NCBI GenBank assembly: GCA_934646185.1
Contig: CAKUEH010000003.1
Coordinates: forward strand, 62,001-126,000
DNA: 64,000 bases
Origin: an uncultured Oscillospiraceae bacterium
Lineage (GTDB): Bacteria > Bacillota > Clostridia > Oscillospirales > Oscillospiraceae
Direction of reading: 5' to 3'
The notes below the pieces were generated by a model. It had not been told where the DNA came from. It worked only from the letters and a program-made list of their open reading frames with translations, and ran no database searches. A program made the translations under genes and the position numbers. Positions 18,309 to 27,166 of this stretch are shown here, piece by piece (positions within the stretch are counted from its first letter, which is position 1; each line of letters begins with the position of its first letter).

Positions 18309-19940
18309 TCACCAAAGCATCGTCATATAGACCATATTTGCTGTCGCGATCTGCCCCCAGTGCGTGGCGACCGGCTCCGCGCAGCGCGTTCCGTGATCGA
18401 AGAAATCAAGCTGTTCTGTTTCCAGTTCTTCGAGCCGGTCGAGCCGTCCGGCGCAGTAATCAGCCAACCGTGCCCGGCAGGTTTTTATCCGCTGCATCAG
18501 ACCGCCGAGCCGGAGATCCTGCACGTCAAAGCCGTGCGGCTTGTTTTCCCGCATCCACTGCGCCTGATAGACAGTATGGAAGCGCTCCAGACGCGCAAGC
18601 GTCTCGTCAAGCTCCGCAAGCACAGCATGAAGCGCCGCTTTATCGCCAGCGTGATACGCCGCGTGGACGCGGACGCCGAGCTCCGCCTTGATCTCCAGCA
18701 CGCGGCACAGCGCGCCGAGCGTCCGGAACAGATAGCCCCACTCCGGCAGCGTTTCCAATGCTTCCAGTCTTTTCGCGCACGCACCGAACTGCGCGCCCTC
18801 GCCGGGCAGAACGGTCTTGTCCATCATGCCCATGAACGGGTCGCTGTACAGCAGGAATTTATCCGGGTTCCGAACGTTGTCGGCAAGTCCATTGCGCGTT
18901 CCGGGCAGGTCGAGCTGCATAAAATCGTCGAACGCCGCGCCGAAGCGCTGCGCAAAACGCGTCCTGATCGTCTCGTCGTCCGTCTCGCCCTTTGCGAGCT
19001 CCGAAGCATAGAACAGCGACGGCAGGAGCGTAAACGGGGAGCATTCCCCGCCGTCGTCGCCCCACATGGTCAGAAACACGTCCTGCACGCCGTGCTCCCG
19101 GCAGCTCGCAAGCGCCGCTTTTGTGATATTCATGCTGTAGCCGTTGTGCGGGGCATAGCCTGTCCACTTCCAGAGGCCGCCCGCAAACCATGTGCCGGGC
19201 TTGAGCGTCTGGTGCGCTTCGATCATGCCGTCGTAGCGCGCTTTATCCGTCGAATAATAGTCCCAGTAGACAAGTTCCACGTTTGCCGGGATCTTTTCGC
19301 GCACAGATTCGTCGATCTGCGCGTTTTTGGCGTAATACTGTCCGCCGGCTGCCAGCTTGAAGAACATATCCGACCACATGATGAAGCGGAAGCCGTATGC
19401 TTCGCCGATCTCGCATACGCGCCGCAAATGCGCAAGCAGCGCCTGAGAGCGGTCACAGTCGCCGTGCTGGTTATAATACCGGCCGCGCGCGAACATCTCC
19501 GCCTCGTCCATGCCGAGATGGATCGTCCGGCAGGAGAGCGACGCGGCAAGGCTCCGGAACATGTGGTCAATGAGCGTATACACCCGCTCGTCGCCCGCCA
19601 GCAGAATGTCGTCCGTGTCAAAATGCGGCCAGTATTCCGGCCAGCGCTTGATGGCGTACAGATGCGCCAGCGTCTGGATGCAGGGCATGATCGCCATGCC
19701 GCGCTCTCTGGCGTAGGCATCCAGCCCGCGCAGCTCGGCCTGCGTATAGCGTCCGCGCATATAGCCGAAGTACGGCTCGTCCGATACCTCATAGGTATCC
19801 TCCGTGTATAAAAGCAGGGTGTTGTATCCGAGGCTTGCCGTGAGATCGACCCACTTTTTGAGCGTGTTCAGATTCGGCACAGCGTTTCTCGAACAGTCGA
19901 GCATGGTTCCAAACGTGCGGAACGGCATTTGATTCTTCAT
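18309..19940 (-). CDS. GH20-like beta-N-acetylhexosaminidase
   Basis: A 543-residue cytoplasmic protein. The TIM barrel starts almost at the N-terminus (GYNTLLLYTEDTYEV, then YTQAELRGLDAYARERG and MPCIQTLAHL) and carries TIHLGMDEAEMFARGRYY near residues 140-157, matching the Asp-Glu catalytic pair of GH20, where the acetamido group of the substrate acts as nucleophile. SMNITKAAL, VFLTMWGDDGGECS follow. The extra N-terminal domain common in secreted hexosaminidases is absent. It is the first gene after the promoter at 19984-20012 and is followed by the GH78 gene. Its product likely trims GlcNAc or GalNAc residues of imported glycans; exact specificity is open. Confidence 0.8.
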   Translation of the reverse strand: MKNQMPFRTFGTMLDCSRNAVPNLNTLKKWVDLTASLGYNTLLLYTEDTYEVSDEPYFGYMRGRYTQAELRGLDAYARERGMAIMPCIQTLAHLYAIKRWPEYWPHFDTDDILLAGDERVYTLIDHMFRSLAASLSCRTIHLGMDEAEMFARGRYYNQHGDCDRSQALLAHLRRVCEIGEAYGFRFIMWSDMFFKLAAGGQYYAKNAQIDESVREKIPANVELVYWDYYSTDKARYDGMIEAHQTLKPGTWFAGGLWKWTGYAPHNGYSMNITKAALASCREHGVQDVFLTMWGDDGGECSPFTLLPSLFYASELAKGETDDETIRTRFAQRFGAAFDDFMQLDLPGTRNGLADNVRNPDKFLLYSDPFMGMMDKTVLPGEGAQFGACAKRLEALETLPEWGYLFRTLGALCRVLEIKAELGVRVHAAYHAGDKAALHAVLAELDETLARLERFHTVYQAQWMRENKPHGFDVQDLRLGGLMQRIKTCRARLADYCAGRLDRLEELETEQLDFFDHGTRCAEPVATHWGQIATANMVYMTMLW

Positions 19941-19983
19941 TCGGATTTTCCTTTCTGCCAGGCAATTCTATCTGCTGCACCAT

Positions 19984-20012
19984 ATTTTAATGTAAGGCAC
20001 ACACAATTTCAA
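19984..20012 (-). promoter_or_regulatory. Promoter of the GH20-GH78 operon
   Basis: On the minus strand TTGAAA (20012-20007), 17 bases, TAAAAT (19989-19984), 44 bases before the GH20 start. The edge of the inverted-repeat element at 20020-20293 is only eight bases upstream of the -35. Confidence 0.65.
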
Positions 20013-20019
20013 CATCTTT

Positions 20020-20293
20020 AGCGTCAGTTGACAAGGGCACGCACGCTTGCGGGCCGGACTGGGCCGCCGTCTGCTGCGTTATCGTCCTTGACATACGCCA
20101 GTATGTCTGCGTCCTCTGCCTTGCAGACAACGCCCCAGACCGGCCGGCAAGTCCTTCGGAGTTTTTCACGGAGGATAAACGGCGGCTGGCCAGGCAGACG
20201 AGGCAGGCGGGCTGTCGCCCGCCAACGAGGATAACGACGCCAGCCGTCGTTTTGCCCCGTGAAAAACCGTGTGTGCCCTTGTCAGCTGACGCT
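20020..20293. mobile_element. 274-bp MITE-like element with 25-bp terminal inverted repeats
   Basis: The left end (20020-20044) and the right end (20269-20293) are inverted copies that match at 23 of 25 positions (core CTTGTCA.CTGACGCT on the right). A second nested pair, GTTTTTCACGG (20161-20171) and CCGTGAAAAAC (20257-20267), lies inside, plus a small GACATAC/GTATGTC hairpin (20089-20106). No protein-coding capacity is seen. This is the layout of a non-autonomous miniature transposable element or a large structured intergenic repeat. It occupies the gap between the divergent-facing ends of the GH20 promoter and the terminator of the second ABC operon. Confidence 0.7.
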
Positions 20294-20310
20294 ATCCATT
20301 TGCATGCAAA

Positions 20311-20342
20311 ACGGGCAGGATGAGACCGCTCATCCTGCCCGT
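20311..20342 (-). terminator. Rho-independent terminator of the second ABC operon
   Basis: ACGGGCAGGATGA (20311-20323) pairs perfectly with TCATCCTGCCCGT (20330-20342); on the minus strand TTTTG follows the 13-bp stem. It lies 43 bases after the binding-protein stop. Confidence 0.8.
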
Positions 20343-20384
20343 CCTTCAGTCAGTCAGACCAAACATCCTGATGGGGTCGTTTCT

Positions 20385-21941
20385 TTACCTGGCCGCCAGC
20401 CATGCGTCGATCTGGGACTGCATTTCGGCAATGATCTGCTCGACGCCGGCGTCCTTCAGCGCGGCGTTGAACGCCTCGAGCGTGCTGTCAACCTCGACTG
20501 CACCGCAGTTGAGCGCGGGCAGATATTCTTCGGCGACAGCGGAGCACTGCGCGATCTGGGTTGCAACAGGCTCGGAGTCGAATGCGAAGCCGAGGATGCA
20601 GGAGGCCTGCGCGTTGGCATTGATCTCGGCAGTTTCCGGCCAGGTGCCGACCTGAGAAGCGTCGGTGTAGTACTCGTTGAAGACGTTGCCGACGAGGAAG
20701 CTCAGCATGCCGGGATAGTCGCTGATGGGCTGAATCAGGCCGTCAGCCTTGTCGCCGACGAACTCATAGTCCGTGCCCTCAATGCCGTGGCAGATGAGGT
20801 TCAGGACTTCGGGATCGGAGTCAAGGAGGTTGATGAACGCGACGGCGCGCTCGACGTTCCTGGAGGTCGCGGAGACAGCGGTGATCGTCGCCTGCACAGC
20901 GCCGGTCGTCATGGCGCAGTCGCCGAAGGCGATGCCGGTGATGTCATAGCCGCGGAGCTGGCCTTCGGTGATGTCGCCGCCGGGCTTGTGGGCCGGGTCG
21001 GTGTCGATCGCACGGATGTCATTCTCACCTACAGAGTCAGCACCGGTGACGGCGTCTGCCGGGAAGTAGCCCGCCAGATTCCACTCGCGCATCTTTTCAC
21101 ACAGAGCCTTGAATTCTTCAGACTCAAACTGGTTGAAGACAACGGGGGTTTCGGCAGCATAGTAAACAACACCCGGCGTCGTATTGGAAACGATCACATC
21201 ATAGCCAAGATAGTTGACCATATTTTCATAAATAAGATGACCGTAATTATAAATCACAACGGCATCCGGCTCACTGGCTTTGATGGTCGCAGCATACTCG
21301 TCCAGATCGTCGAGCGTCTTGACAGTGCTGGGATCGAAGCCGTACTTGTTCAGAAGCTCGGTGTTGAAGCGGATACCGGTCTGACGGACATAGATCTGCT
21401 GAAGCGGAATGCCGTAGAGCTTGCCGTTTACACGGATTGCATCCCAGACAGAGCTGTTGAGATCAGCGACAACGTCAGGAGCGTACTTATCCAGAACGTC
21501 CTGCGTCAACTCCGCATAAGCGCCCTTCGCAACGGCGGGCAGATACGGGTTCCATGCGCCGGTGAAGCAGATATCAAATTCCTCGCCAGCCGTGAACTTC
21601 ATGTTCATCTTCTCGGTGTACTCGCCGAGGGGGATCATCTCGAACTCGATCTTGGCGTTGATTTTTTCCTTTGTGATCTCGTTGAGTTTCTCATTGATGG
21701 CCTCAAAGCCGGGGAAGCTGTCCTGCAGCGCGGGGAATGCCCAGTGCAGCGTGACTTCTTCTGCGAAGGGATTGTCATCTGCCGGGGTGTCAGCCGGAGT
21801 TTCGTCCGCGGGAGCGGCGGGTTCCGCAGTTTCGGTGGGAGCGGTGGTTTCTTCCTGGGAGGGCGTCGCAGTCTTGGCGCAGGCGGTGAACATCGCCAGA
21901 ACCATCAGAGCCGCCAGAAGCAGCGCGAGGAACTTTTTCAT
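20385..21941 (-). CDS. Sugar ABC transporter substrate-binding lipoprotein (LipO/YtcQ-like)
   Basis: A 518-residue lipoprotein: Lys-rich start, hydrophobic core, lipobox MFTAC, then an acidic Pro/Thr linker (about residues 25-55) that tethers it to the membrane. The body has the long two-lobed fold of the LplA/YtcQ type, with EINAKIEFEMIPLGEYTEKM-like strands near residues 90-110 and a C-terminal DUF3502-like portion (EYYTDASQVGTWPETAEINA). It captures an oligosaccharide for the two permeases upstream. The start follows AAAGGAGA. The gene is intact and last in the order permease-permease-binding protein, transcribed from the promoter at 23883-23910. Confidence 0.9.
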   Translation of the reverse strand: MKKFLALLLAALMVLAMFTACAKTATPSQEETTAPTETAEPAAPADETPADTPADDNPFAEEVTLHWAFPALQDSFPGFEAINEKLNEITKEKINAKIEFEMIPLGEYTEKMNMKFTAGEEFDICFTGAWNPYLPAVAKGAYAELTQDVLDKYAPDVVADLNSSVWDAIRVNGKLYGIPLQQIYVRQTGIRFNTELLNKYGFDPSTVKTLDDLDEYAATIKASEPDAVVIYNYGHLIYENMVNYLGYDVIVSNTTPGVVYYAAETPVVFNQFESEEFKALCEKMREWNLAGYFPADAVTGADSVGENDIRAIDTDPAHKPGGDITEGQLRGYDITGIAFGDCAMTTGAVQATITAVSATSRNVERAVAFINLLDSDPEVLNLICHGIEGTDYEFVGDKADGLIQPISDYPGMLSFLVGNVFNEYYTDASQVGTWPETAEINANAQASCILGFAFDSEPVATQIAQCSAVAEEYLPALNCGAVEVDSTLEAFNAALKDAGVEQIIAEMQSQIDAWLAAR

Positions 21942-21992
21942 TTGTGTTTCTCCTTTTCATTTTTATTATGTCATACCGTTCTGTCAATGATT

Positions 21993-22874
21993 TTATTCTT
22001 TGACAGATCCGATTGCCATACCCTTGACGAAATATTTTTGGAAGCGAGGGAACACCAGCAGCATCGGCGCGACTGTCAGCACGCACATTGCCATACGCAT
22101 GGCCTCGCCTGGAAGCTTTGCGGCTTCTGCGCCGAGCAGCCCCGTAGACGCGTTATTCTTGAGAAAGTCGACCTTTTCCAGCATACGCTGCAAAAGCAGC
22201 TGAATCGTCACATAATTGCCGGTATCCATATACATCATGGCCTCATAGTAGGCGTTCCAATAGGCGACGAACAGTGTCAGGCAGATCGTGGCCAGCGCGG
22301 GCTTTGCAAGCGGGAACATGATGCGGCAGAAGATCTGGTATTCGCTTGCACCGTCGATTTTGGCTGATTCGATCATGCTGTAGGGGAGTTTTTCGTAATA
22401 GGCACGCATGACGATCGTATTCATGGCGGTAAATGCGCCCGGCAGGATCAGAACCCAGATCGAATTTTTCAGATCCAGCAGCTTGACATAGGTGATGTAC
22501 TGCGCCGCCATGCCGCCGCTGAAAAACATCGTAAACGTCACGAACAGTGACAGCACACCGCGCCAGCGGAAGGTCGTGCGCGAAATCGCATAGGCATACA
22601 GGCTCGTGACCAGACAGCCGATAGCCGTTCCGACGACGCTGACAAAAATCGTGGTGCCGTAAGCCTGCCAGAGCATCTTACTGTCACGGAACAGATAGGA
22701 ATAGGCCGAGAAATCCAGATGCTTCGGGAGCACGCGGAAGCCATACAGCTTGATGTCCTCGGCACTGGAAAGCGACACGGACAGCACACAGAGAAACGGA
22801 TATAAAATGCAGAGGCACAGCACGATAAAAACTAGATAGATGAGCACTGTTCCAAAACGGCTTTTCTTTTTCAT
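21993..22874 (-). CDS. Sugar ABC transporter permease (LplC/YtcP type)
   Basis: A 293-residue membrane protein with six expected helices. The N-terminal helix begins IYLVFIVLCLCILYPFLCVL; the ATPase-docking EAA loop is MIESAKIDGASEYQIFCRIM around residues 165-185; the C-terminus FQKYFVKGMAIGSVKE is typical. Its start codon shares bases with the stop of the upstream permease at 22874, implying coupled translation. It pairs with that permease to form the pore served by the binding protein encoded next. Confidence 0.92.
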   Translation of the reverse strand: MKKKSRFGTVLIYLVFIVLCLCILYPFLCVLSVSLSSAEDIKLYGFRVLPKHLDFSAYSYLFRDSKMLWQAYGTTIFVSVVGTAIGCLVTSLYAYAISRTTFRWRGVLSLFVTFTMFFSGGMAAQYITYVKLLDLKNSIWVLILPGAFTAMNTIVMRAYYEKLPYSMIESAKIDGASEYQIFCRIMFPLAKPALATICLTLFVAYWNAYYEAMMYMDTGNYVTIQLLLQRMLEKVDFLKNNASTGLLGAEAAKLPGEAMRMAMCVLTVAPMLLVFPRFQKYFVKGMAIGSVKE

Positions 22875-23836
22875 TAAAACAGCGTCCCCTCTCCGTTGAT
22901 TTTTTTCGTGATCTTATTTGCTACGACCAGAATGATAAAGCCGACAACCGACTGACACAGGCCGATGGCCGTGGACATACCCACGTCGCCAGTCACGCGC
23001 AGCGCGCGGTAAACATAGGTGTCGATCACGTCCGTCACGCTGTAGAGCATGCTGGAGTTTTTGGTCAGATAATAGAACATGCCGAAATCCGCGCTGAAGA
23101 TCCGGCCGAGCGACAGGATGAAGAACATGGTCACGATCGGACGGATGAACGGATACGAGATCTTCCACATGACCTGCCAGCGCGTTGCGCCGTCGAGCTG
23201 CGCCGCTTCAAAATAGGATTTGTCGATCGACAGCAGATTTCCGTAATAAATAATAATGCCGTAGCCCATGTTTTTCCACAGATAGCAGACAAGCAGAATA
23301 TGGGGCCACCATTTAGGCGTCATGTACCATGAAACGGGCTCTTTTCCGAAGAAGGTCAGGATTCCGTTGACAATGCCGTTGACGTCGGCGAGGTTTGCGT
23401 AGAGCGCATACGACGCTGCGACCCATGAAACGATAAACGGCAGGAAGATCACCGTCTGGAACGCCTTGATCGCGTGGCGGCTGTTGATCTCATATAAAAG
23501 AAGCGCCAGCAGAACGGTGATGACCGTGTTGCACAGCAGGAACAGCAGGTTCAGTCCCAGCGTATTGCGGATCAGCCGTCCGAAGGTACCGGATGTGAAG
23601 AAAAACTCAAAATTCCTGAACCCGACCCATTCGCTTCCGAAGATGCCAAGATTGAATTTATAATTCTTGAATGCCAGCACCAGACCGAACATTGGCAGAT
23701 ACGCAAACAGCGCCAGAAGAATGATGCCCGGCACGCACATGGAAAACAGCTGTCGGGTATCCTTGCGCAAGCTCCGGTTATAAGAAGACCGTCTGCGGAT
23801 TGTGCCTGGTTCCTGTTTTTTCGTTTCTGCTCTCAT
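22874..23836 (-). CDS. Sugar ABC transporter permease (LplB/YteP type)
   Basis: About 320 residues. The frame is open far upstream, but the ATG at 23836 is preceded by AGGTGG and gives the normal charged N-terminus of LplB proteins, followed by MCVPGIILLALFAYLPMFGL as first helix. The EAA loop reads YFEAAQLDGATRWQVMWKIS (about residues 200-220) and the C-terminus VVANKITKKINGEGTLF is characteristic. It is the first gene of the operon controlled from the intergenic region shared with the AraC-type regulator. Confidence 0.92.
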   Translation of the reverse strand: MRAETKKQEPGTIRRRSSYNRSLRKDTRQLFSMCVPGIILLALFAYLPMFGLVLAFKNYKFNLGIFGSEWVGFRNFEFFFTSGTFGRLIRNTLGLNLLFLLCNTVITVLLALLLYEINSRHAIKAFQTVIFLPFIVSWVAASYALYANLADVNGIVNGILTFFGKEPVSWYMTPKWWPHILLVCYLWKNMGYGIIIYYGNLLSIDKSYFEAAQLDGATRWQVMWKISYPFIRPIVTMFFILSLGRIFSADFGMFYYLTKNSSMLYSVTDVIDTYVYRALRVTGDVGMSTAIGLCQSVVGFIILVVANKITKKINGEGTLF

Positions 23837-23882
23837 CAATACGAACCACCTCTGTCTTCTCGTTGTCGTTTTCGCTAAATTC

Positions 23883-23910
23883 AGTATAGTGACGAGGCGC
23901 GCATTTGTAA
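23883..23910 (-). promoter_or_regulatory. Promoter of the second sugar ABC operon
   Basis: On the minus strand TTACAA (23910-23905), 16 bases, TATACT (23888-23883). The -35 directly abuts the last of four TCAAAG repeats, the geometry expected for activation by an AraC-type protein. Confidence 0.7.
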
Positions 23911-23911
23911 T

Positions 23912-23985
23912 CTTTGAATTTTCGCGATCGCTTTGAATTGCTCTGAAAACGGACTTTGATTTTTGAGCGCGACTTTGATTTTTCA
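23912..23985. promoter_or_regulatory. Four-copy direct-repeat operator, likely AraC-type binding sites
   Basis: CTTTGA (TCAAAG on the minus strand) occurs at 23912, 23931, 23954 and 23973, with offsets of 19, 23 and 19 bases, i.e. two pairs of half-sites at about two helical turns. The upper pair is a longer identical repeat, GACTTTGATTTTT, at 23952-23964 and 23971-23983. AraC-family proteins bind tandem direct half-sites upstream of -35 elements, and the AraC-type gene starts 130 bases away. Confidence 0.65.
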
Positions 23986-23993
23986 TGATTGTG

Positions 23994-24023
23994 TTGAAAT
24001 ACGTGCCGGGTTTGTGATATTTT
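23994..24023 (+). promoter_or_regulatory. Possible promoter of the AraC-type regulator gene
   Basis: TTGAAA (23994-23999), 18 bases, TATTTT (24018-24023), about 80 bases before the GTG start. It is a weaker match than the divergent promoter, suggesting low constitutive expression. Confidence 0.4.
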
Positions 24024-24104
24024 TTAGGCGTGCAAATGGTTTCCGCCGTCTGCTTTGTGGAAACTGCATAATCGCGATGCGCTGCATGGAGAGGAGGCTG
24101 ACTC

Positions 24105-26333
24105 GTGCGGCTGATCAAGTCCAATGTTCCGACCGAACGAAAGAACAGCTTTTTTATCAAGGTGCTCAGCGGCATTCTGATCTTCTGCCTGCTGCTGGTG
24201 TCCTTCGTTTTTCTGCTCATTTATCAGAACGTCAAAAAGCGGAGTCTGGAGCAGTCTTATCTTGCGGAGCAGGAGATCGTCTCGAACGTCAGCTATTCCG
24301 CCTCCATCATGCAGGACACCGCTTCGTCCATGCTCACGCAGCTCAACGGCGACCCGAAGCTCCTGCAGCTGATCTACTCCATGAATACTGAGAGCCTGTC
24401 GGTCATCCAATCCATGCAGCTGCTGCAAAACTATACGCGCGCGTCGTCCTGGCTGGATTCTGTATATATCTATTGTGCCGAGGAAGACCGCGTCTGCTAC
24501 TCTTACACCATCGGCGGCACCTATCAGCTTTCATTCTGCGCGCTGGACCGCTTTTTTGATGCGGCGTTCATCAAAAATCTTGAATCTGCTCTTTATTTGC
24601 CGCAGAAGCCAGTCATGCGGCAGGCCCGCTACCGCGACGCTTCTCCCGACAAAACCATTTTCAGCTATGTGCTGCCGGTCAAGAACTCGCTCAACCGCTA
24701 TAACGGCTTCTTCGTTGCGAATATCAGCGCCGAGCGGCTGATGCAGCTTGGCTTCGGTATGACAAACGGTACGGAGCGCCAGCTTCTGATCGTGGACGCG
24801 AAGGGGCAGACCTATACAAGCGGCATGACGCTGCTGGAACAGGAACAGACGGCCGCCGTGATCGAGGCTGTGCTGGGCGGGGCCGCAGAAAGCGGCCAGA
24901 TGGTCGTGCAGGGGGCGAATGCGATCTGCACATGGGCGCGCTCTGCCGATACGGATCTGTATTTTATCAGCTGCATCCGTGATTCCGCCATTTCGTCGCA
25001 GCTGCGCGCGCTGACGCGCTGGTTTTTGCTGTTCTATCTGGGTATCGTGGTGTTTGCCGTATTGATCTCCGTCTATCTGACAGTCCGTATCAACCGCGAA
25101 TACGCCGCGCTGCAAAAGCAGTATACGCTTTCGGAAAAGCGCTACGCCGAAAACTACAGCTACATCAAGCATGCCATTCTCCGCAGCTTTTTTACGCTCC
25201 GAAGCAGCGATTTTGTCATCGGGCGGCAATTTGCCGACAACGGGATCGAGCTGGAGCAATATTCCGGCTTTGCGCTGTTCCTGCTCCAGCTCCGGCAGCG
25301 GGAGCTTTCGGACGACAATCAGAATACGTCGTACCGCAGAACGCATTTTCTGCTGCAGGAGCAGCTGGACAAGACGCTGCCGCAGGGCACACGCTATGAG
25401 CTGGTCGATATGCTGCAGGGCCGGTTCCTCCTTGTCTGCGAGCGGCCGGATACGGCGGATACGCAGCCGCTTGCCCAAACGCTTTGCGCGGCATTCTCCG
25501 AAGCGGCGCAGTTTTCCGTCTCCGGCGTCTGGAAGGACGGGATCTCCGCTGTCGATCAGCTTCCCGCAGCCTACCGCGCGCTGAACGAGCGGCTGGACCT
25601 GTTGTTCTTCTATCCCGCCGGGCACTTTGTTTCTCTCGCAGAGCTGGACGCGCGCCCGGCCTTTGGCAAGGCGCAGGCAGAGCAAGTCCGCAGCGAAGCG
25701 GTGCAGGCGCTCTGCACCCAGCGCTTCGACGATGCGTCCGCGGCGCTTGCGGGCTTCTTCGACGCATGGTTTGAGCCGACAGCGGATGTGCCGTATACGC
25801 TCGACCTGCTGATTGCGGGCGTTTCTGAATATATCGCGACATTCAAGCGCGCCTATGCCGTGACGATGGAATATAACCCCGCGCGTTTCCGCACGGAGGT
25901 TCTGCGCGCGGAATCCTCCCGCGCAGTCAGGCGGCTGTTTCTGGATCTGGTGCAGGATGTCTCCTGCGCGTTTGCCAGCATTGACAACCGCAGCAACTAT
26001 ATTGATGCGCTCATCGGCTATATAGAGCGCAGCTATGCCGATCCAAAGCTGAACATCGACGCGCTGGCCGACCATGTCGGCCTGTCCTCGTCGCACATTC
26101 AGAATATTTTCAAGGCGGCCACCGGCAGCAGCATTTCGGCCTATCTGCGCCGTCTGCGGCTGAATAAGGCGACGGAGCTTCTGGAGCAGACGGACATTCC
26201 GATCAGTGAAATTGCGGAACGAACCGGCTTCGGAAATTCCAACTATTTCTACACCGTATTCAAACGCCACTATTCCATTACACCCACTGAATACCGGGCC
26301 AAGCGTCCGAATTTGAATGATACGAGGAGTTAG
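24105..26333 (+). CDS. Membrane-anchored AraC-family regulator with extracellular sensor
   Basis: A 742-residue protein. A first membrane helix (about residues 18-42, IKVLSGILIFCLLLVSFVFL) and a second (about 303-328, WFLLFYLGIVVFAVLISVYL) flank a roughly 260-residue extracellular cache-like sensor. After a linker and a central domain, the C-terminal 100 residues are the AraC double helix-turn-helix (LNIDALADHVGLSSSHIQNI, then ISEIAERTGFGNSNYFYTVF and YSITPTEYR). This is the YesN/YtdP-type one-component architecture that senses extracellular sugar and activates LplABC transporters. GTG at 24105 follows GAGGAGG. It is divergent from the transporter and followed by the Gfo/Idh remnant after four bases. 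Confidence 0.92.
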   Translation: MRLIKSNVPTERKNSFFIKVLSGILIFCLLLVSFVFLLIYQNVKKRSLEQSYLAEQEIVSNVSYSASIMQDTASSMLTQLNGDPKLLQLIYSMNTESLSVIQSMQLLQNYTRASSWLDSVYIYCAEEDRVCYSYTIGGTYQLSFCALDRFFDAAFIKNLESALYLPQKPVMRQARYRDASPDKTIFSYVLPVKNSLNRYNGFFVANISAERLMQLGFGMTNGTERQLLIVDAKGQTYTSGMTLLEQEQTAAVIEAVLGGAAESGQMVVQGANAICTWARSADTDLYFISCIRDSAISSQLRALTRWFLLFYLGIVVFAVLISVYLTVRINREYAALQKQYTLSEKRYAENYSYIKHAILRSFFTLRSSDFVIGRQFADNGIELEQYSGFALFLLQLRQRELSDDNQNTSYRRTHFLLQEQLDKTLPQGTRYELVDMLQGRFLLVCERPDTADTQPLAQTLCAAFSEAAQFSVSGVWKDGISAVDQLPAAYRALNERLDLLFFYPAGHFVSLAELDARPAFGKAQAEQVRSEAVQALCTQRFDDASAALAGFFDAWFEPTADVPYTLDLLIAGVSEYIATFKRAYAVTMEYNPARFRTEVLRAESSRAVRRLFLDLVQDVSCAFASIDNRSNYIDALIGYIERSYADPKLNIDALADHVGLSSSHIQNIFKAATGSSISAYLRRLRLNKATELLEQTDIPISEIAERTGFGNSNYFYTVFKRHYSITPTEYRAKRPNLNDTRS

Positions 26334-26337
26334 CATC

Positions 26338-27166
26338 ATGTTTACTGCGATTGTGATCGGCTGCGGCGACCGCGCCGCGACCTATTGTGAAGCGGCTGTT
26401 CATCTTCTAAAAAAATGAAGGTCATTGCCGCCATCGACCCGGATCCTGTCCGGCTGGCGTATATGCAGACGCGCTTTGACGTTCCGGCGGCGCAGTGCTA
26501 TCGGGATATGCAGGACGTTCTGAAGCAGGGGCGCATTGCCGACTGTGTGATCGACGCAACGATGGATCAGTACCATCTGCAGACCGCGCTTCCGTTTTTG
26601 GAGCAGGGCTATGATATGCTGCTGGAAAAGCCGCTGGTCAACAATGAACGCGATCTTCTTCTGCTGCGCGACACGGCAAAGAAAAGCGGCAGCCGGCTGA
26701 CCGTCTGCCATGTGCTGCGCTACACGCCGTTCTACCGCAGGATCAAGCAGATGCTTCTGGACGGCAGGCTCGGCGAGATCATGAATATCCAGACCAGCGA
26801 GCGCGTCGGTACGTTCCACTCCTCCGTGTCCTATCTGCGCGGCAAATGGAACCGCGAGTCGGAATGCGGCTCGTCTCTGCTGCTGGCCAAATGCTGTCAC
26901 GACATCGACCTTCTCTGCTGACTCAACAATACGACTGTTCCGGCGCTCGTCGCCAGTCAGGGCGGCCGCAGTTATTTTATTCCCGAAAAAGCGCCTGCGG
27001 GAGCCGGGACCCGCTGTCTGGTCGACTGCCCGGCGTCCGTGCGGGAAGGCTGCGGCGTCGGGATGCACATGGGCGGCGATGTCGGACTGATGCGTGATCT
27101 GTGCGCCCGGATGGAGGGCGCGCCCGCGTCCATTTCCACGACGGACATTTCCGACTCCATTATGTC
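26338..27166 (+). pseudogene. Gfo/Idh/MocA-family oxidoreductase, multiply disrupted
   Basis: The ATG at 26338 opens MFTAIVIGCGDRAATYCEAA, a Rossmann GxGxR NAD(P)-binding start, but the frame stops after 25 codons at a TGA. The rest (AAIDPDPVRLAYMQTRF, LEKPLVNNERD, CHVLRYTPFYRR, CGSSLLLAKCCHDIDLLC) lies one frame back, the switch coinciding with an A7 tract at 26409-26415. A second in-frame TGA (26919-26921) sits where the family has Trp (LCxLN). After GTRCLVDCPASV roughly 100 residues are missing before GMHMGGDVGLMRDL, the usual C-terminal segment, and the end is fused to a GH38 gene. Four lesions make function very unlikely. Relatives oxidise or reduce sugars and sugar derivatives. Confidence 0.85.

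Noticed and set aside
20259..22367. A 702-codon plus-strand frame opposite the second binding protein and part of its permease
   Set aside because: It runs antisense to clear family members, through a terminator and the MITE-like element, and has no recognisable motif or ribosome site.
26405..26417. Programmed -1 frameshifting at CTAAAAAAATGA as a working expression mechanism
   Set aside because: The heptamer is in register, but no downstream stimulatory structure was evident and the same gene has three further lesions, so it is reported only as an oddity of a pseudogene.
26919..26921. TGA read as tryptophan or selenocysteine in the dehydrogenase
   Set aside because: TGA ends many intact genes in this window (for example the LplB and EAA-loop permeases end normally and ATGA overlaps use it as stop), Trp elsewhere is TGG, and no SECIS-like structure was seen; a nonsense mutation in a decaying gene is simpler.
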